A DNA stretch of 64,000 nucleotides from an uncultured Bacteroidales bacterium. GTDB taxonomy: Bacteria > Bacteroidota > Bacteroidia > Bacteroidales > CAIWKO01. The notes beneath the pieces were generated by a model. That model saw only the letters and a list, made by a program, of their open reading frames with translations, had not been told where the DNA came from and did not search any database. A program made the position numbers and the translations under genes. Positions 1 through 8,989 of this stretch are shown here, piece by piece. The stretch lies in contig CAIWKO010000038.1 of the NCBI GenBank assembly GCA_903913285.1, positions 1 through 64,000 of the forward strand, read 5' to 3'. Numbering within the stretch: the stretch's first letter is position 1; each line of letters begins with the position of its first letter.

Positions 1-52
1 AAAAATAAGGTATAAATAAAACGATGTAATATTGCATTCAAAATTTTAGTTA

Positions 53-988
53 ATGGAGATTCAAGAAAAAATTTTAAAACTTAAAAAACAAAAAAATGCA
101 GTTATTCTTGCGCATTTTTACCAAACTTCCGACATTCAGGATATAGCAGATTTTGTTGAAGATAGTTTGGGTCTTTCGCAAAAAGCTTCTACAACTAAGG
201 CTGATATAATAGTTTTTGCAGGAGTTCATTTTATGGCTGAAACAGCAAAGATAATAAATCCACAAAAAAAAGTATTAATTCCAGATATAAATGCAGTATG
301 TTCACTTGCAGATTCATGTAAAATTACAGACTTAAAAAAATATAAAGAAAAATATCCTGATCATAAAGTAATTTCATATATAAATTGTTCTGCAGAAGTT
401 AAAACTTTATCTGATGTGATTTGTACATCAAGCAATGCAGTAAAAATTGTAAATTCTTTTTCTAAAAATCAGAAATTAATTTTTGCCCCGGATAAAAATT
501 TGGGTGCATACGTAAATAAAATTACAGGAAGGAATATGGTTTTGTGGAATGGAGAATGTAAGGTTCATGATTTATTAAGTACAGAATCAATTTTAACTAT
601 AAAATTAGATAACCCAGATGCGAAAATTATTGCACATCCTGAATGTAAAGCTATTGTTTTGGAAATGGCTGATTTTATAGGATCAACAGCTGCAATGTTG
701 GCATTTGTAAAAAAAGATTCTGCAAAGAGGTTTATTATTGCTACTGAAACTGGCATTATTCATCAAATGAAAAAAATTGCTCCTGAAAAAGAATTTATTA
801 TAGTCTCTAAAGATAAAACATGCAGTTGTAATGATTGTGAATACATGAAAATGAATACAATGGAAAAATTGTATGATTGTTTATTAAAAGAAACACCGGA
901 AATAAAATTACCTTTGGAAATTATTGTAAAAGCAAGAATTCCTCTACAAAAAATGTTGGATTTATCGAATATTGAAAAAAATAAGTAA
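53..988 (+). CDS. nadA: Quinolinate synthase A
   Basis: Condenses iminoaspartate with dihydroxyacetone phosphate to quinolinate in de novo NAD synthesis; cytosolic and iron-sulfur dependent. The 311-residue product has the family signature near its start (AHFYQTSDIQDIAD, from residue 20) and the three cysteine regions expected to hold the [4Fe-4S] cluster: C83 (NAVCSLADSC), C169 (WNGECKVH) and the C257/C259/C262 group (CSCNDCEYM). HPEC at 195-198 and ETGIIHQM at 232-239 are also typical. Length is normal for the family. nadB and nadC are not in the window. It is followed after 9 bases by the MORN-repeat gene on the same strand, so the two may share a transcript. The gene is strongly AT-rich compared with most of the window. 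Confidence 0.96.
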   Translation: MEIQEKILKLKKQKNAVILAHFYQTSDIQDIADFVEDSLGLSQKASTTKADIIVFAGVHFMAETAKIINPQKKVLIPDINAVCSLADSCKITDLKKYKEKYPDHKVISYINCSAEVKTLSDVICTSSNAVKIVNSFSKNQKLIFAPDKNLGAYVNKITGRNMVLWNGECKVHDLLSTESILTIKLDNPDAKIIAHPECKAIVLEMADFIGSTAAMLAFVKKDSAKRFIIATETGIIHQMKKIAPEKEFIIVSKDKTCSCNDCEYMKMNTMEKLYDCLLKETPEIKLPLEIIVKARIPLQKMLDLSNIEKNK

Positions 989-997
989 ATTTATAGT

Positions 998-2494
998 ATG
1001 AAAAAATTTTTCTTAATAATCTTAATATTCTATATTACAACTGGTTGTTACGCACAGGATACTATTACTAAAAACGGTTATAATGTGTTTTATTATCCAT
1101 CGGGAAAGATTTCAAGTCAGGGATATATGAAAGACGGTAAACCAAATGGTTATTGGAAAACTTTCTATGAAAACGGTGTAATAAAATCGGAAGGAAACAG
1201 GAGAGATTTACAACTTGACAGTATTTGGAAATTTTATAGCGATTCAGGAAAATTAAATCTTTCAATAAATTATTATCAAGGAAAAAAGAATGGCTTTAGA
1301 ACAACATTTTTAAAAACTGAAACAATTGAAGAATATTTTAAAAACGACGTAAAGGACAGCATAACCTATCATCTTTATCCCAATGGAAAAATAAAATCAA
1401 AAGTTAAATTTGTAAATGGTCGTGAAGAAGGTTTGGAAACAGAATATTCACCAGACGGTATAATTATAACATTAAACGATTATAAACACGGATACGTTAT
1501 TAATATAGAAAAAATAAACAGATTTAGAGATGGATTAAAACATGGAATCTGGAAAAAATTTTATAATAATGAAAAGATACAATCAGAGGGAAATTATAGT
1601 TATGGGAAGAAAGATGGATATTTTAAAGAATTTGATAAAAATGGAAACCTTACAAAAATAGAGAAGTATGAAAACGATAATTTGATTGATGATGCTCCAG
1701 AATTGGCAAGTTTAGAGGTAAAAACGGATTATTATAGAAATGGTAAACTAAAAATTGTTCAAAGCTATAAAAATGATATTCCGGAAGGTGTGCGTAGAGA
1801 ATATTCGCCAGATGGACAAATAACAAAATCGTACATTTTTAAGAATGGGATTATTGTTGGAGAAGGAATTGTTGATGAAAAAGGTTTGCGGCAAGGTTCC
1901 TGGAAAGAATTTTATGAGTCGGGAGAAAAAGAAGCCGAAGGAGAATATAAAAACGGACTGCATCAGGGGCAATGGAAATATTATTTTAGAAACGGTATCA
2001 TTGAGCAAACAGGTGTTTATGCAAATAATGGCAAACCTGATGGAAAATGGAAATGGTTTTTTGAATCAGGGAATTTAAGAAAGGAAGAAAATTTCTCAAA
2101 AGGTGTAATAAATGGACACTATAAAGAAGTTACAGATTCAGGAAAAATTATTATAGAAGGTGATTATATTGACGGAAAACAAGATGGACAATGGTTATAT
2201 GAAGTTGGTGACCAGAAAGAAGTTGGTTTATATCAAGAAGGTAATAGAGATGGGGTTTGGAAATATTATTTTTCAGACGGAAAACTTAATTTTGAATGCA
2301 ATTATACCGACGGAAATCCTAACGGAGATTATATAATCTATTGGGATAATGGAAAAATTCATGAAAAAGGAAAGTATGTTATGGGACAAAAAGAAGGTGA
2401 TTGGGTACTTTATGATTACGAAGGTATAAAAATAATCACAATTCGATTTGAAGACGGAATAGAGATTAGTTATGACGGAAATAAAATTGATTGA
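998..2494 (+). CDS. Exported MORN-repeat (YwqK-type) protein
   Basis: A 498-residue exported protein built almost entirely of MORN_2-type repeats, each about 23 residues and of the form YYxNGKxxxEGxYxxGKxxGxW. Roughly fifteen can be followed from about residue 28 to the C-terminus. The N-terminus is a hydrophobic signal; cleavage could be by signal peptidase I after CYAQ or by lipoprotein processing at C17 (TTGC). Repeats of this type occur in the so-called YwqK family, which some databases label antitoxin; nothing here supports a toxin-antitoxin role, since no toxin-like neighbour exists. A surface or periplasmic scaffold is more likely. It lies between nadA and a LytTR response regulator; no specific function can be assigned. 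Confidence 0.85.
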   Translation: MKKFFLIILIFYITTGCYAQDTITKNGYNVFYYPSGKISSQGYMKDGKPNGYWKTFYENGVIKSEGNRRDLQLDSIWKFYSDSGKLNLSINYYQGKKNGFRTTFLKTETIEEYFKNDVKDSITYHLYPNGKIKSKVKFVNGREEGLETEYSPDGIIITLNDYKHGYVINIEKINRFRDGLKHGIWKKFYNNEKIQSEGNYSYGKKDGYFKEFDKNGNLTKIEKYENDNLIDDAPELASLEVKTDYYRNGKLKIVQSYKNDIPEGVRREYSPDGQITKSYIFKNGIIVGEGIVDEKGLRQGSWKEFYESGEKEAEGEYKNGLHQGQWKYYFRNGIIEQTGVYANNGKPDGKWKWFFESGNLRKEENFSKGVINGHYKEVTDSGKIIIEGDYIDGKQDGQWLYEVGDQKEVGLYQEGNRDGVWKYYFSDGKLNFECNYTDGNPNGDYIIYWDNGKIHEKGKYVMGQKEGDWVLYDYEGIKIITIRFEDGIEISYDGNKID

Positions 2495-2546
2495 AACATT
2501 GTAAAGTAAAAATTTTTATTAATTTTATAGTCTAAATTTAATAACT

Positions 2547-3299
2547 ATGTTAAAACCCAGAATTTTAATTGTAGAAGACGAGGTTATTGTTTCAAAATAT
2601 ATTGAAGCATGCATTGCTAATCTTGGATATGAAACAGCAGAAGTTATTACATCTGGCGAAGAAGCTGTTTTAAATGTAGAGAAAATTAATCCGGATTTGA
2701 TATTGATGGATATCAGATTAAGCGGAAAGATGATGGGTACAGAAGCGGCAACTAAAATTAAAGAAAAATGTGATATTCCAATTGTTTTTCTAACAGCATA
2801 TGCAGACAGTAAGACAATAGAGATGGCAAAGGATTCTGATCCGTATGGTTATTTGGTTAAACCTTTTTATGAAAAAGAATTACACACTACAATTGAAATA
2901 GCAATTCATAAACATGAAAAAGTAAAACAAATCAGAAAAGAACGCGATTTGTATTACTCAATTATTGATAATAAAAATGCAGACGATTGTATATATATCA
3001 GGACAAATAGTCGGCTGCAGCGAGTTAAATTCAACGATATTTGTTATGTGGAAGCTTTGCGCGATTATATCACGATTGCTACCATTAATGATAATTATAC
3101 GGTTCGTATTAATATGAAAGAGATCACAAAATATCTTCCTGAGCGTGATTTTGTTCGTATCCACAAATCGTTTATTGTAAGACTTGACAAAATTTTCTCT
3201 ATAAAGTATTCAAGCCTCATCATTGAAGGGTCAATGAAAGAAATTTTGGTGGGTAATTTTTACAGGAAAGACTTATATAACCGATTAAACATGCTTTAG
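2547..3299 (+). CDS. LytTR-family response regulator
   Basis: A 250-residue two-domain transcription regulator. Residues 1-125 form a receiver domain with acidic residues near D11/E12, the phospho-acceptor D55 (LILMD), T83 (FLTAYAD) and K105 (YLVKP), so it should be phosphorylatable. Residues 145-245 form a LytTR DNA-binding domain (YVEALRDYITI, then FVRIHKSFIV). No histidine kinase gene is nearby, so its partner must be elsewhere or it acts as an orphan. Its stop overlaps the end of the convergent rnr gene by a few bases, with no terminator visible between them. Target genes cannot be told from the window. Confidence 0.93.
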   Translation: MLKPRILIVEDEVIVSKYIEACIANLGYETAEVITSGEEAVLNVEKINPDLILMDIRLSGKMMGTEAATKIKEKCDIPIVFLTAYADSKTIEMAKDSDPYGYLVKPFYEKELHTTIEIAIHKHEKVKQIRKERDLYYSIIDNKNADDCIYIRTNSRLQRVKFNDICYVEALRDYITIATINDNYTVRINMKEITKYLPERDFVRIHKSFIVRLDKIFSIKYSSLIIEGSMKEILVGNFYRKDLYNRLNML

Positions 3300-5461
3300 G
3301 CTTGTTTTACCAGAATAAAATCTATTTGTTTTTTTGCCAGAGTTATTTTTTTAACCTTAATTTTAACCGTATCACCTAAACGATATCGTTTTCCGCTATA
3401 TTGGCCAATTACTACGTAGTTATCTTCATCAATGTAATAAGCATCATCTTCCATGTCGCGAATTGATACCATTCCTTCGCATTTGTTTTCAATAATTTCA
3501 ACATAAATTCCCCACTTACTCACTCCACTGATTTTTCCCTCGAATGTTAGCCCTATTTTGTCAAGCATATATTCGGCCTGCTTGTATTTTATTGATGCAC
3601 GTTCTGCTTCGGCTGCAAGTTTTTCCATTTCGGAACAATGGTTACACTTTTCATCATAATCATGTTTATCGACAGATGATAAATTATTCATATATCGCTC
3701 TAGTAATCTATGCACCATTAAATCGGGATACCGTCGGATGGGAGAAGTGAAATGAGTGTAATATTTGAACGACAGACCATAATGACCAATATTATCGGTA
3801 GAGTAAATTGCTTTTGCCATAGTTCGGATGGCAAGTTGGTTAATCATATTCTCTTCACCTTTTCCTTTTATTTTTTCAAAAAGTAAATTAAAAGAATCGG
3901 CTATGGCCTTGTTCGATTTGTTGTTTATTTTATATCCAAGTTTTGAAACAAATTGAGTGAATGTTTGAAGTTTTTCGGGTTGAGGTTTGTCGTGAATTCT
4001 ATAAACAAAAGTTTTGGGAGTTTTATTTTCACCTGGGTTTCCGATTAATTCTGCCACCTTACGGTTGGCTAGTAACATAAAATCTTCGATGAGTTTGTTC
4101 GAATCTTTTTGTTGTTTAATGAACACTTCGATAGGTTTGCCGTTTTCATCGAGTTTAAACCGAACCTCTTCAGTATCGAATGCAAATGATCCGTTTTTGA
4201 ATCTATTTTCGCGAAGAATTCCTGCCAGACGGTTGAAAGTACTTATTTCATCTACAAATTGTCCTTCATTGGTTTCAATGATTAATTGTACTTCTTCGTA
4301 ATTAAAACGATAGTTAGAATTAATCACGGTTTTACCGTACCAATCTTTAATTATTACAGCATCATCTGTCATTTCGAAAACTGCAGAAAAACAAAGTTTG
4401 TCTTCACGTGGTTTCAACGAACATACATTGTTGGATAATATTTCAGGAAGCATTGGTACCACACGGTCGGCCATATAAATGGAGGTTGCCCTATCGTAAG
4501 CTTCCTGATCGAGCATCGTATTTTCTTTTACGTAATAGGATACGTCGGCAATATGTACACCAATTTCCCAGTTGCCATGTTTCAATTTTTTCAATGAAAT
4601 TGCATCGTCGAAATCTTTTGCATCCTCGGGATCGATGGTAATCGTGAATATATCGCGAAAATCCCGTCGCTTTTTTATTTCTTCAGCAGAAATAATTAAC
4701 GAAATACTTGCGGCATCCTTTTCAACTTTATCGGGGAATTTCAAAGGGAAACCATATTCTGCAATAATAGATTGCATTTCAACTTGGTTTTCGCCTGGTC
4801 TGCCGAATACATTGATCACCTCTCCTAACGGATTCTTTGAATTTTCAGGCCATTCAGTGATTTTTACCAATACTTTATCACCGTTTTTTGCGCCCAAAGT
4901 TTTATCATTCGGAATGTAAATATCAACCGGAACTCCGTAACTGTCGGGAATAAGAAAAGAGTAGTATTTGCTGACCTGAATGATACCGACAAATTTTTCT
5001 TTAGCACGTTTGATGATTTCAACAACCTGACCTTCGGGTTTTTTATTGTTTCGCCGGGGCAGTAACAAAATTTTCACTGTATCACCATTCAGTGCGCGAT
5101 TGGTGTTATTGGGTGCGATAAAAGCATCTTCTGCTAATTCGTCGGAAATAATGTAGGCCTTACCAGTAGATTTCATATCAACAATTCCGATAATATAGTT
5201 TCGTTTCGGAAAAAAGGCAGCGTGTTTTTCTGGATTAAGTTTATATTTTCCCTTCTGAACTTCAATCAAACTTTTGTTTCTTAATAATATTTCCAACTGT
5301 TTAATAACAAGTTCTCTGGCGCTTTTATCGTTAATATTTAAAGCTTTTGAAACCTGTTTATAATTTAAACTCTGTTGAGGATTTTTAAAGAAAATATTTA
5401 ATACAAGAGTTGAGGTTCCGTCGGAATGAGTGTTAATTTTTTGGGTTTTACTTTTCGACAT
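3296..5461 (-). CDS. rnr: Ribonuclease R
   Basis: A processive 3'-to-5' exoribonuclease of the RNase II/R family that degrades structured RNA. The preferred start is the ATG at 5461, giving 721 residues (MSKSKTQ); the open frame runs 17 codons further upstream, but that stretch is unlike the family. Order of domains: winged-helix-like region (about 12-75), two cold-shock/OB folds (90-260), RNB catalytic domain (about 265-595) with the metal-binding acidic motif DPEDAKDFDDAIS, and a C-terminal S1 domain (635-715, FEGKISGVSKWGIYVE). A basic C-terminal tail like that of E. coli RNase R is absent. It is divergent from fumC and converges on the response regulator. Confidence 0.95.
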   Translation of the reverse strand: MSKSKTQKINTHSDGTSTLVLNIFFKNPQQSLNYKQVSKALNINDKSARELVIKQLEILLRNKSLIEVQKGKYKLNPEKHAAFFPKRNYIIGIVDMKSTGKAYIISDELAEDAFIAPNNTNRALNGDTVKILLLPRRNNKKPEGQVVEIIKRAKEKFVGIIQVSKYYSFLIPDSYGVPVDIYIPNDKTLGAKNGDKVLVKITEWPENSKNPLGEVINVFGRPGENQVEMQSIIAEYGFPLKFPDKVEKDAASISLIISAEEIKKRRDFRDIFTITIDPEDAKDFDDAISLKKLKHGNWEIGVHIADVSYYVKENTMLDQEAYDRATSIYMADRVVPMLPEILSNNVCSLKPREDKLCFSAVFEMTDDAVIIKDWYGKTVINSNYRFNYEEVQLIIETNEGQFVDEISTFNRLAGILRENRFKNGSFAFDTEEVRFKLDENGKPIEVFIKQQKDSNKLIEDFMLLANRKVAELIGNPGENKTPKTFVYRIHDKPQPEKLQTFTQFVSKLGYKINNKSNKAIADSFNLLFEKIKGKGEENMINQLAIRTMAKAIYSTDNIGHYGLSFKYYTHFTSPIRRYPDLMVHRLLERYMNNLSSVDKHDYDEKCNHCSEMEKLAAEAERASIKYKQAEYMLDKIGLTFEGKISGVSKWGIYVEIIENKCEGMVSIRDMEDDAYYIDEDNYVVIGQYSGKRYRLGDTVKIKVKKITLAKKQIDFILVKQA

Positions 5462-5555
5462 TTTTATTGTAAAGGTACTAAAATATACGAAAAACGATTT
5501 TGGGTAATGCAAAATATAAATAAAATGGGATTTTATAAAAAAAATGAAAATAAAA

Positions 5556-5587
5556 TTTGTGTAAATAAAAAAATAGTTATACGTTTG
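5556..5587 (+). promoter_or_regulatory. Predicted sigma-ABfr-type promoter of fumC
   Basis: TTTG (5556-5559), a 20-base spacer, then TACGTTTG (5580-5587) match the Bacteroidota -33 and -7 elements (TTTG and TAnnTTTG). The fumC start codon is 28 bases downstream, a normal leader length. It is one of only a few sites in the window with both boxes. Confidence 0.55.
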
Positions 5588-5615
5588 AGGTTTAAATAAA
5601 TAATTTTATAAAATC

Positions 5616-6998
5616 ATGAATATAAGAATAGAACATGACACTATGGGACCGGTTGAAGTGCCAGCCGAAAAATATTGGGGCGCCCAAACCCAGCGCTCGA
5701 AAGATAATTTCAAAATTGGCGGACATTTGATGCCAAAGGAAATTATTGATGCTTTTGCGATTTTAAAAAAAGCTGCAGCTATCACCAACTTTGAACTCGG
5801 AGTGCTTGCTAAAGATAAGTGCGACCTGATTTCTGAAGTATGTGACGAAATTCTGGCCGGGAAACTTGAAGGGGAATTTCCCCTTGTTGTGTGGCAAACA
5901 GGTTCGGGAACGCAAAGTAATATGAACGTGAACGAAGTAGTTGCTAATCGCGCAGAAGTTTTGAGTGGTGGAAAACTAGGCGAAGGAAAAACATTTATTC
6001 ATCCGAATGACGATGTGAACAAATCGCAATCGTCGAATGATACGTTTCCAACAGCGATGAATGTGGCAGCGTATAAGATGATCGTGAAAACCACTCTTCC
6101 GGGATTAACCTTGCTCAGAAACACACTTGCTAAAAAATCGGCAGAGTTTCAACATATCGTAAAGATCGGCAGAACACATTTGATGGATGCCACACCGCTT
6201 ACTCTGGGGCAGGAGTTTTCGGGCTATGTTTCGCAAATCAATCATGGAATTATTGCTATAAAAAATACGCTGCCGCATCTGGCCGAACTTGCTTTGGGAG
6301 GAACCGCCGTTGGTACAGGGATTAACACACCTAAAGGTTATTCGGAACTGGTTGCAAAACATATTGCCACTCTTACAGGCTTACCTTTTATAACTGCTCT
6401 TAATAAATACGAAGGCTTGTCGGCACACGATGCTATTGTTGAAACATCTGGTGCTTTAAAAACTGTTGCTGTTAGCTTGATGAAAATTGCTCAGGATATA
6501 CGCATGTTAGGTTCGGGACCGCGTTGCGGCATTGGCGAACTGTTGTTGCCCGAAAACGAACCCGGCTCGTCGATCATGCCCGGCAAGGTGAATCCTACGC
6601 AATGCGAAGCCATGACCATGATATGCGCACAGGTGATAGGCAACGATGCCGCTATTAATATCGGTGGCATGAATGGACATTTTCAACTAAATGTTTTTAA
6701 ACCGGTGATGATCTTTAATTTGTTGATGGCAGCACGATTGATAGGCGATGCCAGCGTTTCGTTCAACGATAATTGCGCTGTTGGGATTGAAGCCCGCGAA
6801 ATGAATATTCAGCGAAATCTTGAAAATTCGTTAATGCTGGTAACGGCTCTGAATCCGCATATCGGTTACGAAAACGCCGCTAAGATTGCCAAGAAAGCTC
6901 ATAAAGAAAACCTAACCCTGCGTCAGGCGGCTATCGAGCTGGGATTGGTAACAGACGAACAATTTACGCAATGGGTCGATCCTAAAAAAATGATTTAG
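5616..6998 (+). CDS. fumC: Class II fumarate hydratase
   Basis: Iron-independent fumarase of the TCA cycle, a homotetramer that interconverts fumarate and malate. The 460-residue product is full length. The catalytic residues align with E. coli FumC: H188 in [16 protein letters not shown] and S318 in the mobile loop [11 protein letters not shown] (317-327). The substrate segments [10 protein letters not shown] and SSNDTFPT (about 95-145) are intact. Aspartase and argininosuccinate lyase belong to the same superfamily, but the loop and the TGSGTQ segment fit fumarase. It starts a co-directional run with dtd (23-base gap). A predicted promoter lies just upstream, in the gap shared with divergent rnr. 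Confidence 0.97.
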   Translation: MNIRIEHDTMGPVEVPAEKYWGAQTQRSKDNFKIGGHLMPKEIIDAFAILKKAAAITNFELGVLAKDKCDLISEVCDEILAGKLEGEFPLVVWQTGSGTQSNMNVNEVVANRAEVLSGGKLGEGKTFIHPNDDVNKSQSSNDTFPTAMNVAAYKMIVKTTLPGLTLLRNTLAKKSAEFQHIVKIGRTHLMDATPLTLGQEFSGYVSQINHGIIAIKNTLPHLAELALGGTAVGTGINTPKGYSELVAKHIATLTGLPFITALNKYEGLSAHDAIVETSGALKTVAVSLMKIAQDIRMLGSGPRCGIGELLLPENEPGSSIMPGKVNPTQCEAMTMICAQVIGNDAAINIGGMNGHFQLNVFKPVMIFNLLMAARLIGDASVSFNDNCAVGIEAREMNIQRNLENSLMLVTALNPHIGYENAAKIAKKAHKENLTLRQAAIELGLVTDEQFTQWVDPKKMI

Positions 6999-7021
6999 GA
7001 TATTGATTCTTAAATTTATTT

Positions 7022-7474
7022 ATGCGAACGGTAATCCAGAGGGTAACCCAAGCCTCGGTGCGAATTAATCTTTCCGAAACTAGGAATATCGGCAAGGGTT
7101 TGTTGATATTGCTCGGCATCGAAGATTCCGACACGCTTGAAGATATTGATTGGTTGTGCGGAAAAATTGCACGGTTGCGTATTTTTGGCGATGAGCAGGG
7201 CATTATGAACCTATCGGTGCAGGAAGTTGGGGGAGAGGCCATGGTAATCAGCCAGTTTACTTTGCATGCCAGTACCAAAAAAGGAAACCGACCTTCGTAT
7301 ATACGTGCATCGAAACCCGAAATTGCCATTCCGCTCTACAAAAAGTTTATCGAAATTCTGGAAACCGAATTACATAAAAAACCCGTTTGCGGCGAATTTG
7401 GCGCCGATATGAAGATTACACTTGTAAACGACGGACCGGTTACAATTGTTATTGATACAAAGAATAAAGAATGA
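7022..7474 (+). CDS. dtd: D-aminoacyl-tRNA deacylase
   Basis: Removes D-amino acids (and glycine mischarged on tRNA-Ala) from tRNA, a chirality-proofreading step of translation. At 150 residues it is the standard DTD size. Both family motifs are present: SQFTLHA (catalytic region) and the cross-subunit Gly-cisPro motif NDGPVT near the C-terminus. The N-terminus MRTVIQRVTQASV is typical and fixes the start. It follows fumC by 23 bases and its last bases overlap the possible upstream starts of the next gene. Confidence 0.97.
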   Translation: MRTVIQRVTQASVRINLSETRNIGKGLLILLGIEDSDTLEDIDWLCGKIARLRIFGDEQGIMNLSVQEVGGEAMVISQFTLHASTKKGNRPSYIRASKPEIAIPLYKKFIEILETELHKKPVCGEFGADMKITLVNDGPVTIVIDTKNKE

Positions 7475-7496
7475 GAAAAAAGCTTTTATCTTGTTG

Positions 7497-8318
7497 ATGA
7501 CTTTGCCGATATTTCTGCTCTTTTCGTGCAACAATCATTGTAAAAACAAGCCGATCATTATTAAAATTTCAAAGCATATTGACCATAATATTCTTGAGAT
7601 TTGTTTTACGCTTGAAAATAATACCGGAAAAAACATTTATTTAAGCCCGTTTTCATTCTCCTTCGATATTAAAAAAGAGATGAGTGGGAAAATATCTGAT
7701 GCACGATATGAATTTTATCAGGCCACTCCTTCCAGATATGGTGATGATAGTATTTCAATTGAATCTGCTTTTCGGGTACCTAAAAAGGATGAAAAAACAA
7801 TAGGATTATGCGGAGAAGTTAATGGAGGCGCGTTTGTTAAATCATACAAATTTAGAGATTCGTTAGTGAGAGAGCTGATTCGATATGTGAGCCCCTCTTT
7901 CAGGATTTTCGAGAAAAACCCTATACATAGATTTTTTATTTTGGATAAAAGCGATGGCGGTTATAAAAGCGATGTTGATAATGCTATTTATGAATACATT
8001 AATTTAAACCTCGATTGTGTGTTCATTCCAAAGGATTCGAAAATTGTTCTCAACACGATGAAGTTTGATCTGAATAAAATTCAGTTTAATAAATTGTACA
8101 TCAACTTTAAATATCCCAACAATACCCGGAACGAATATTCTCTTGATCAATACAGAAAAGATTTTAATTTTTTAAAATACCACTGGGATGACTATCTACG
8201 ACTTAAAAACCAAATAGACAGTTGCAAAATTGATTTCCCGAAACAATTGTTTGGTTACGAATTTTATTATGATTCGATCAAAAGTGAGGTTATTGAAATT
8301 AATAAATCCTACTACTAA
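7497..8318 (+). CDS. Hypothetical lipoprotein, start uncertain (possible frameshift)
   Basis: Unknown protein of about 273 residues beginning MTLPIFLLFSC, with a lipobox cysteine at residue 11, so probably a lipoprotein. The body has no motif I recognise. The start is problematic. The ATG at 7497 gives a signal sequence with no positive charge. The same frame runs upstream through codons for NEKKAFILL but has only TTG starts (7446). An ATG at 7471, in another frame, begins ATG AGA AAA AAG and soon stops. One extra A in the six-A run at 7476-7481 would join that ATG to this frame and give an ideal MRKKAFILL signal peptide. A one-base deletion, a sequencing error or slippage are all possible. 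Confidence 0.6.
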   Translation: MTLPIFLLFSCNNHCKNKPIIIKISKHIDHNILEICFTLENNTGKNIYLSPFSFSFDIKKEMSGKISDARYEFYQATPSRYGDDSISIESAFRVPKKDEKTIGLCGEVNGGAFVKSYKFRDSLVRELIRYVSPSFRIFEKNPIHRFFILDKSDGGYKSDVDNAIYEYINLNLDCVFIPKDSKIVLNTMKFDLNKIQFNKLYINFKYPNNTRNEYSLDQYRKDFNFLKYHWDDYLRLKNQIDSCKIDFPKQLFGYEFYYDSIKSEVIEINKSYY

Positions 8319-8431
8319 TTAATCAGTACACTCCACGGTCCACACCATACTTCGGCTAATTCGGAATGTTTGGTATTGATTCATCGGGCATAGAACTGAA
8401 AGATCTGACCGAAATATACAGATCTAATTTT

Positions 8432-8456
8432 TTCGGACTTCCTTAGATGATGGTAG
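8432..8456 (+). repeat. 25-bp inverted repeat, left arm
   Basis: Starts TTCGGACTTCCTTAGATG and ends TGGTAG. It is a perfect inverted match to 8864-8888. The arms enclose 407 bases holding one small gene and its likely promoter. Flanking sequence outside the arms does not match. Confidence 0.9.
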
Positions 8457-8473
8457 TTTTGTCATTTAATTTG

Positions 8474-8794
8474 TTATTGATGTTTGTTTTTGTGTGCAAT
8501 CAACTCTTGATTTTGATGTACTTGTTTTGTTGTTTCATTTATATAATCTACCGTCCCTGTTTTTTGCATAATTAATTCGAGAGTTCTATTGTGCCTTTTT
8601 ATTGCATTCAGGTTGTCTGTTATCCTTTTTGAAAGCATATAGTAAACTATTGTTGATGCTATTGCTATCAGCCCTATTGTTAAAATAAAGTATTCTATTG
8701 TGTCCATTGTTTTAAATTTGTTTATGATATAAATAACTGCATTTGGGATTAACCCTTCAATAATAATTACGAATATAAACTGAACTTTTTTCAT
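8474..8794 (-). CDS. Small two-helix membrane protein
   Basis: Unrecognised 106-residue protein. Residues 1-25 (MKKVQFIFVIIIEGLIPNAV) and about 33-56 (YFILTIGLIAIASTIVYYML) are hydrophobic helices. The C-terminal half is polar and probably helical, with several Gln/His/Lys residues, and may form a short coiled coil. The small size with two membrane helices recalls holin-like or small regulatory membrane proteins, but no family can be named. The gene and a candidate -7 box at 8817-8824 are wholly enclosed by a perfect 25-bp inverted repeat. It is codirectional with pbpC downstream, but separated from the preceding lipoprotein by strand. Confidence 0.6.
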   Translation of the reverse strand: MKKVQFIFVIIIEGLIPNAVIYIINKFKTMDTIEYFILTIGLIAIASTIVYYMLSKRITDNLNAIKRHNRTLELIMQKTGTVDYINETTKQVHQNQELIAHKNKHQ

Positions 8795-8816
8795 ACTTTT
8801 GAGTTTTTAGTTTGCT

Positions 8817-8824
8817 CAAAAATA
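8817..8824 (-). promoter_or_regulatory. Candidate -7 box for the small membrane gene
   Basis: TATTTTTG on the minus strand, 22 bases before the start codon at 8794. It fits TAnnTTTG but has no -33 box. It lies inside the segment bounded by the inverted repeat. Confidence 0.35.
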
Positions 8825-8863
8825 CTACTTTTATTTTATGAATAAACCCATATTTTCTACTTT

Positions 8864-8888
8864 CTACCATCATCTAAGGAAGTCCGAA
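8864..8888 (-). repeat. 25-bp inverted repeat, right arm
   Basis: Exact reverse complement of 8432-8456 (begins CTACCATCATCTAAGG). Together they bound a 457-bp unit. Confidence 0.9.
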
Positions 8889-8989
8889 TTTTTTTAAAAT
8901 AAATACAGTTTTTTTTGAAAATAAATTCTTTATTCCATTTTCAGATAATAGAAACAATAAGCAAATTAATAAAGAGTCATTAAAACCGT

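Noticed and set aside
998-2494. Toxin-antitoxin pair including the MORN-repeat protein
   Set aside because: The name of a repeat family suggests it, but the protein is exported and no toxin is adjacent.
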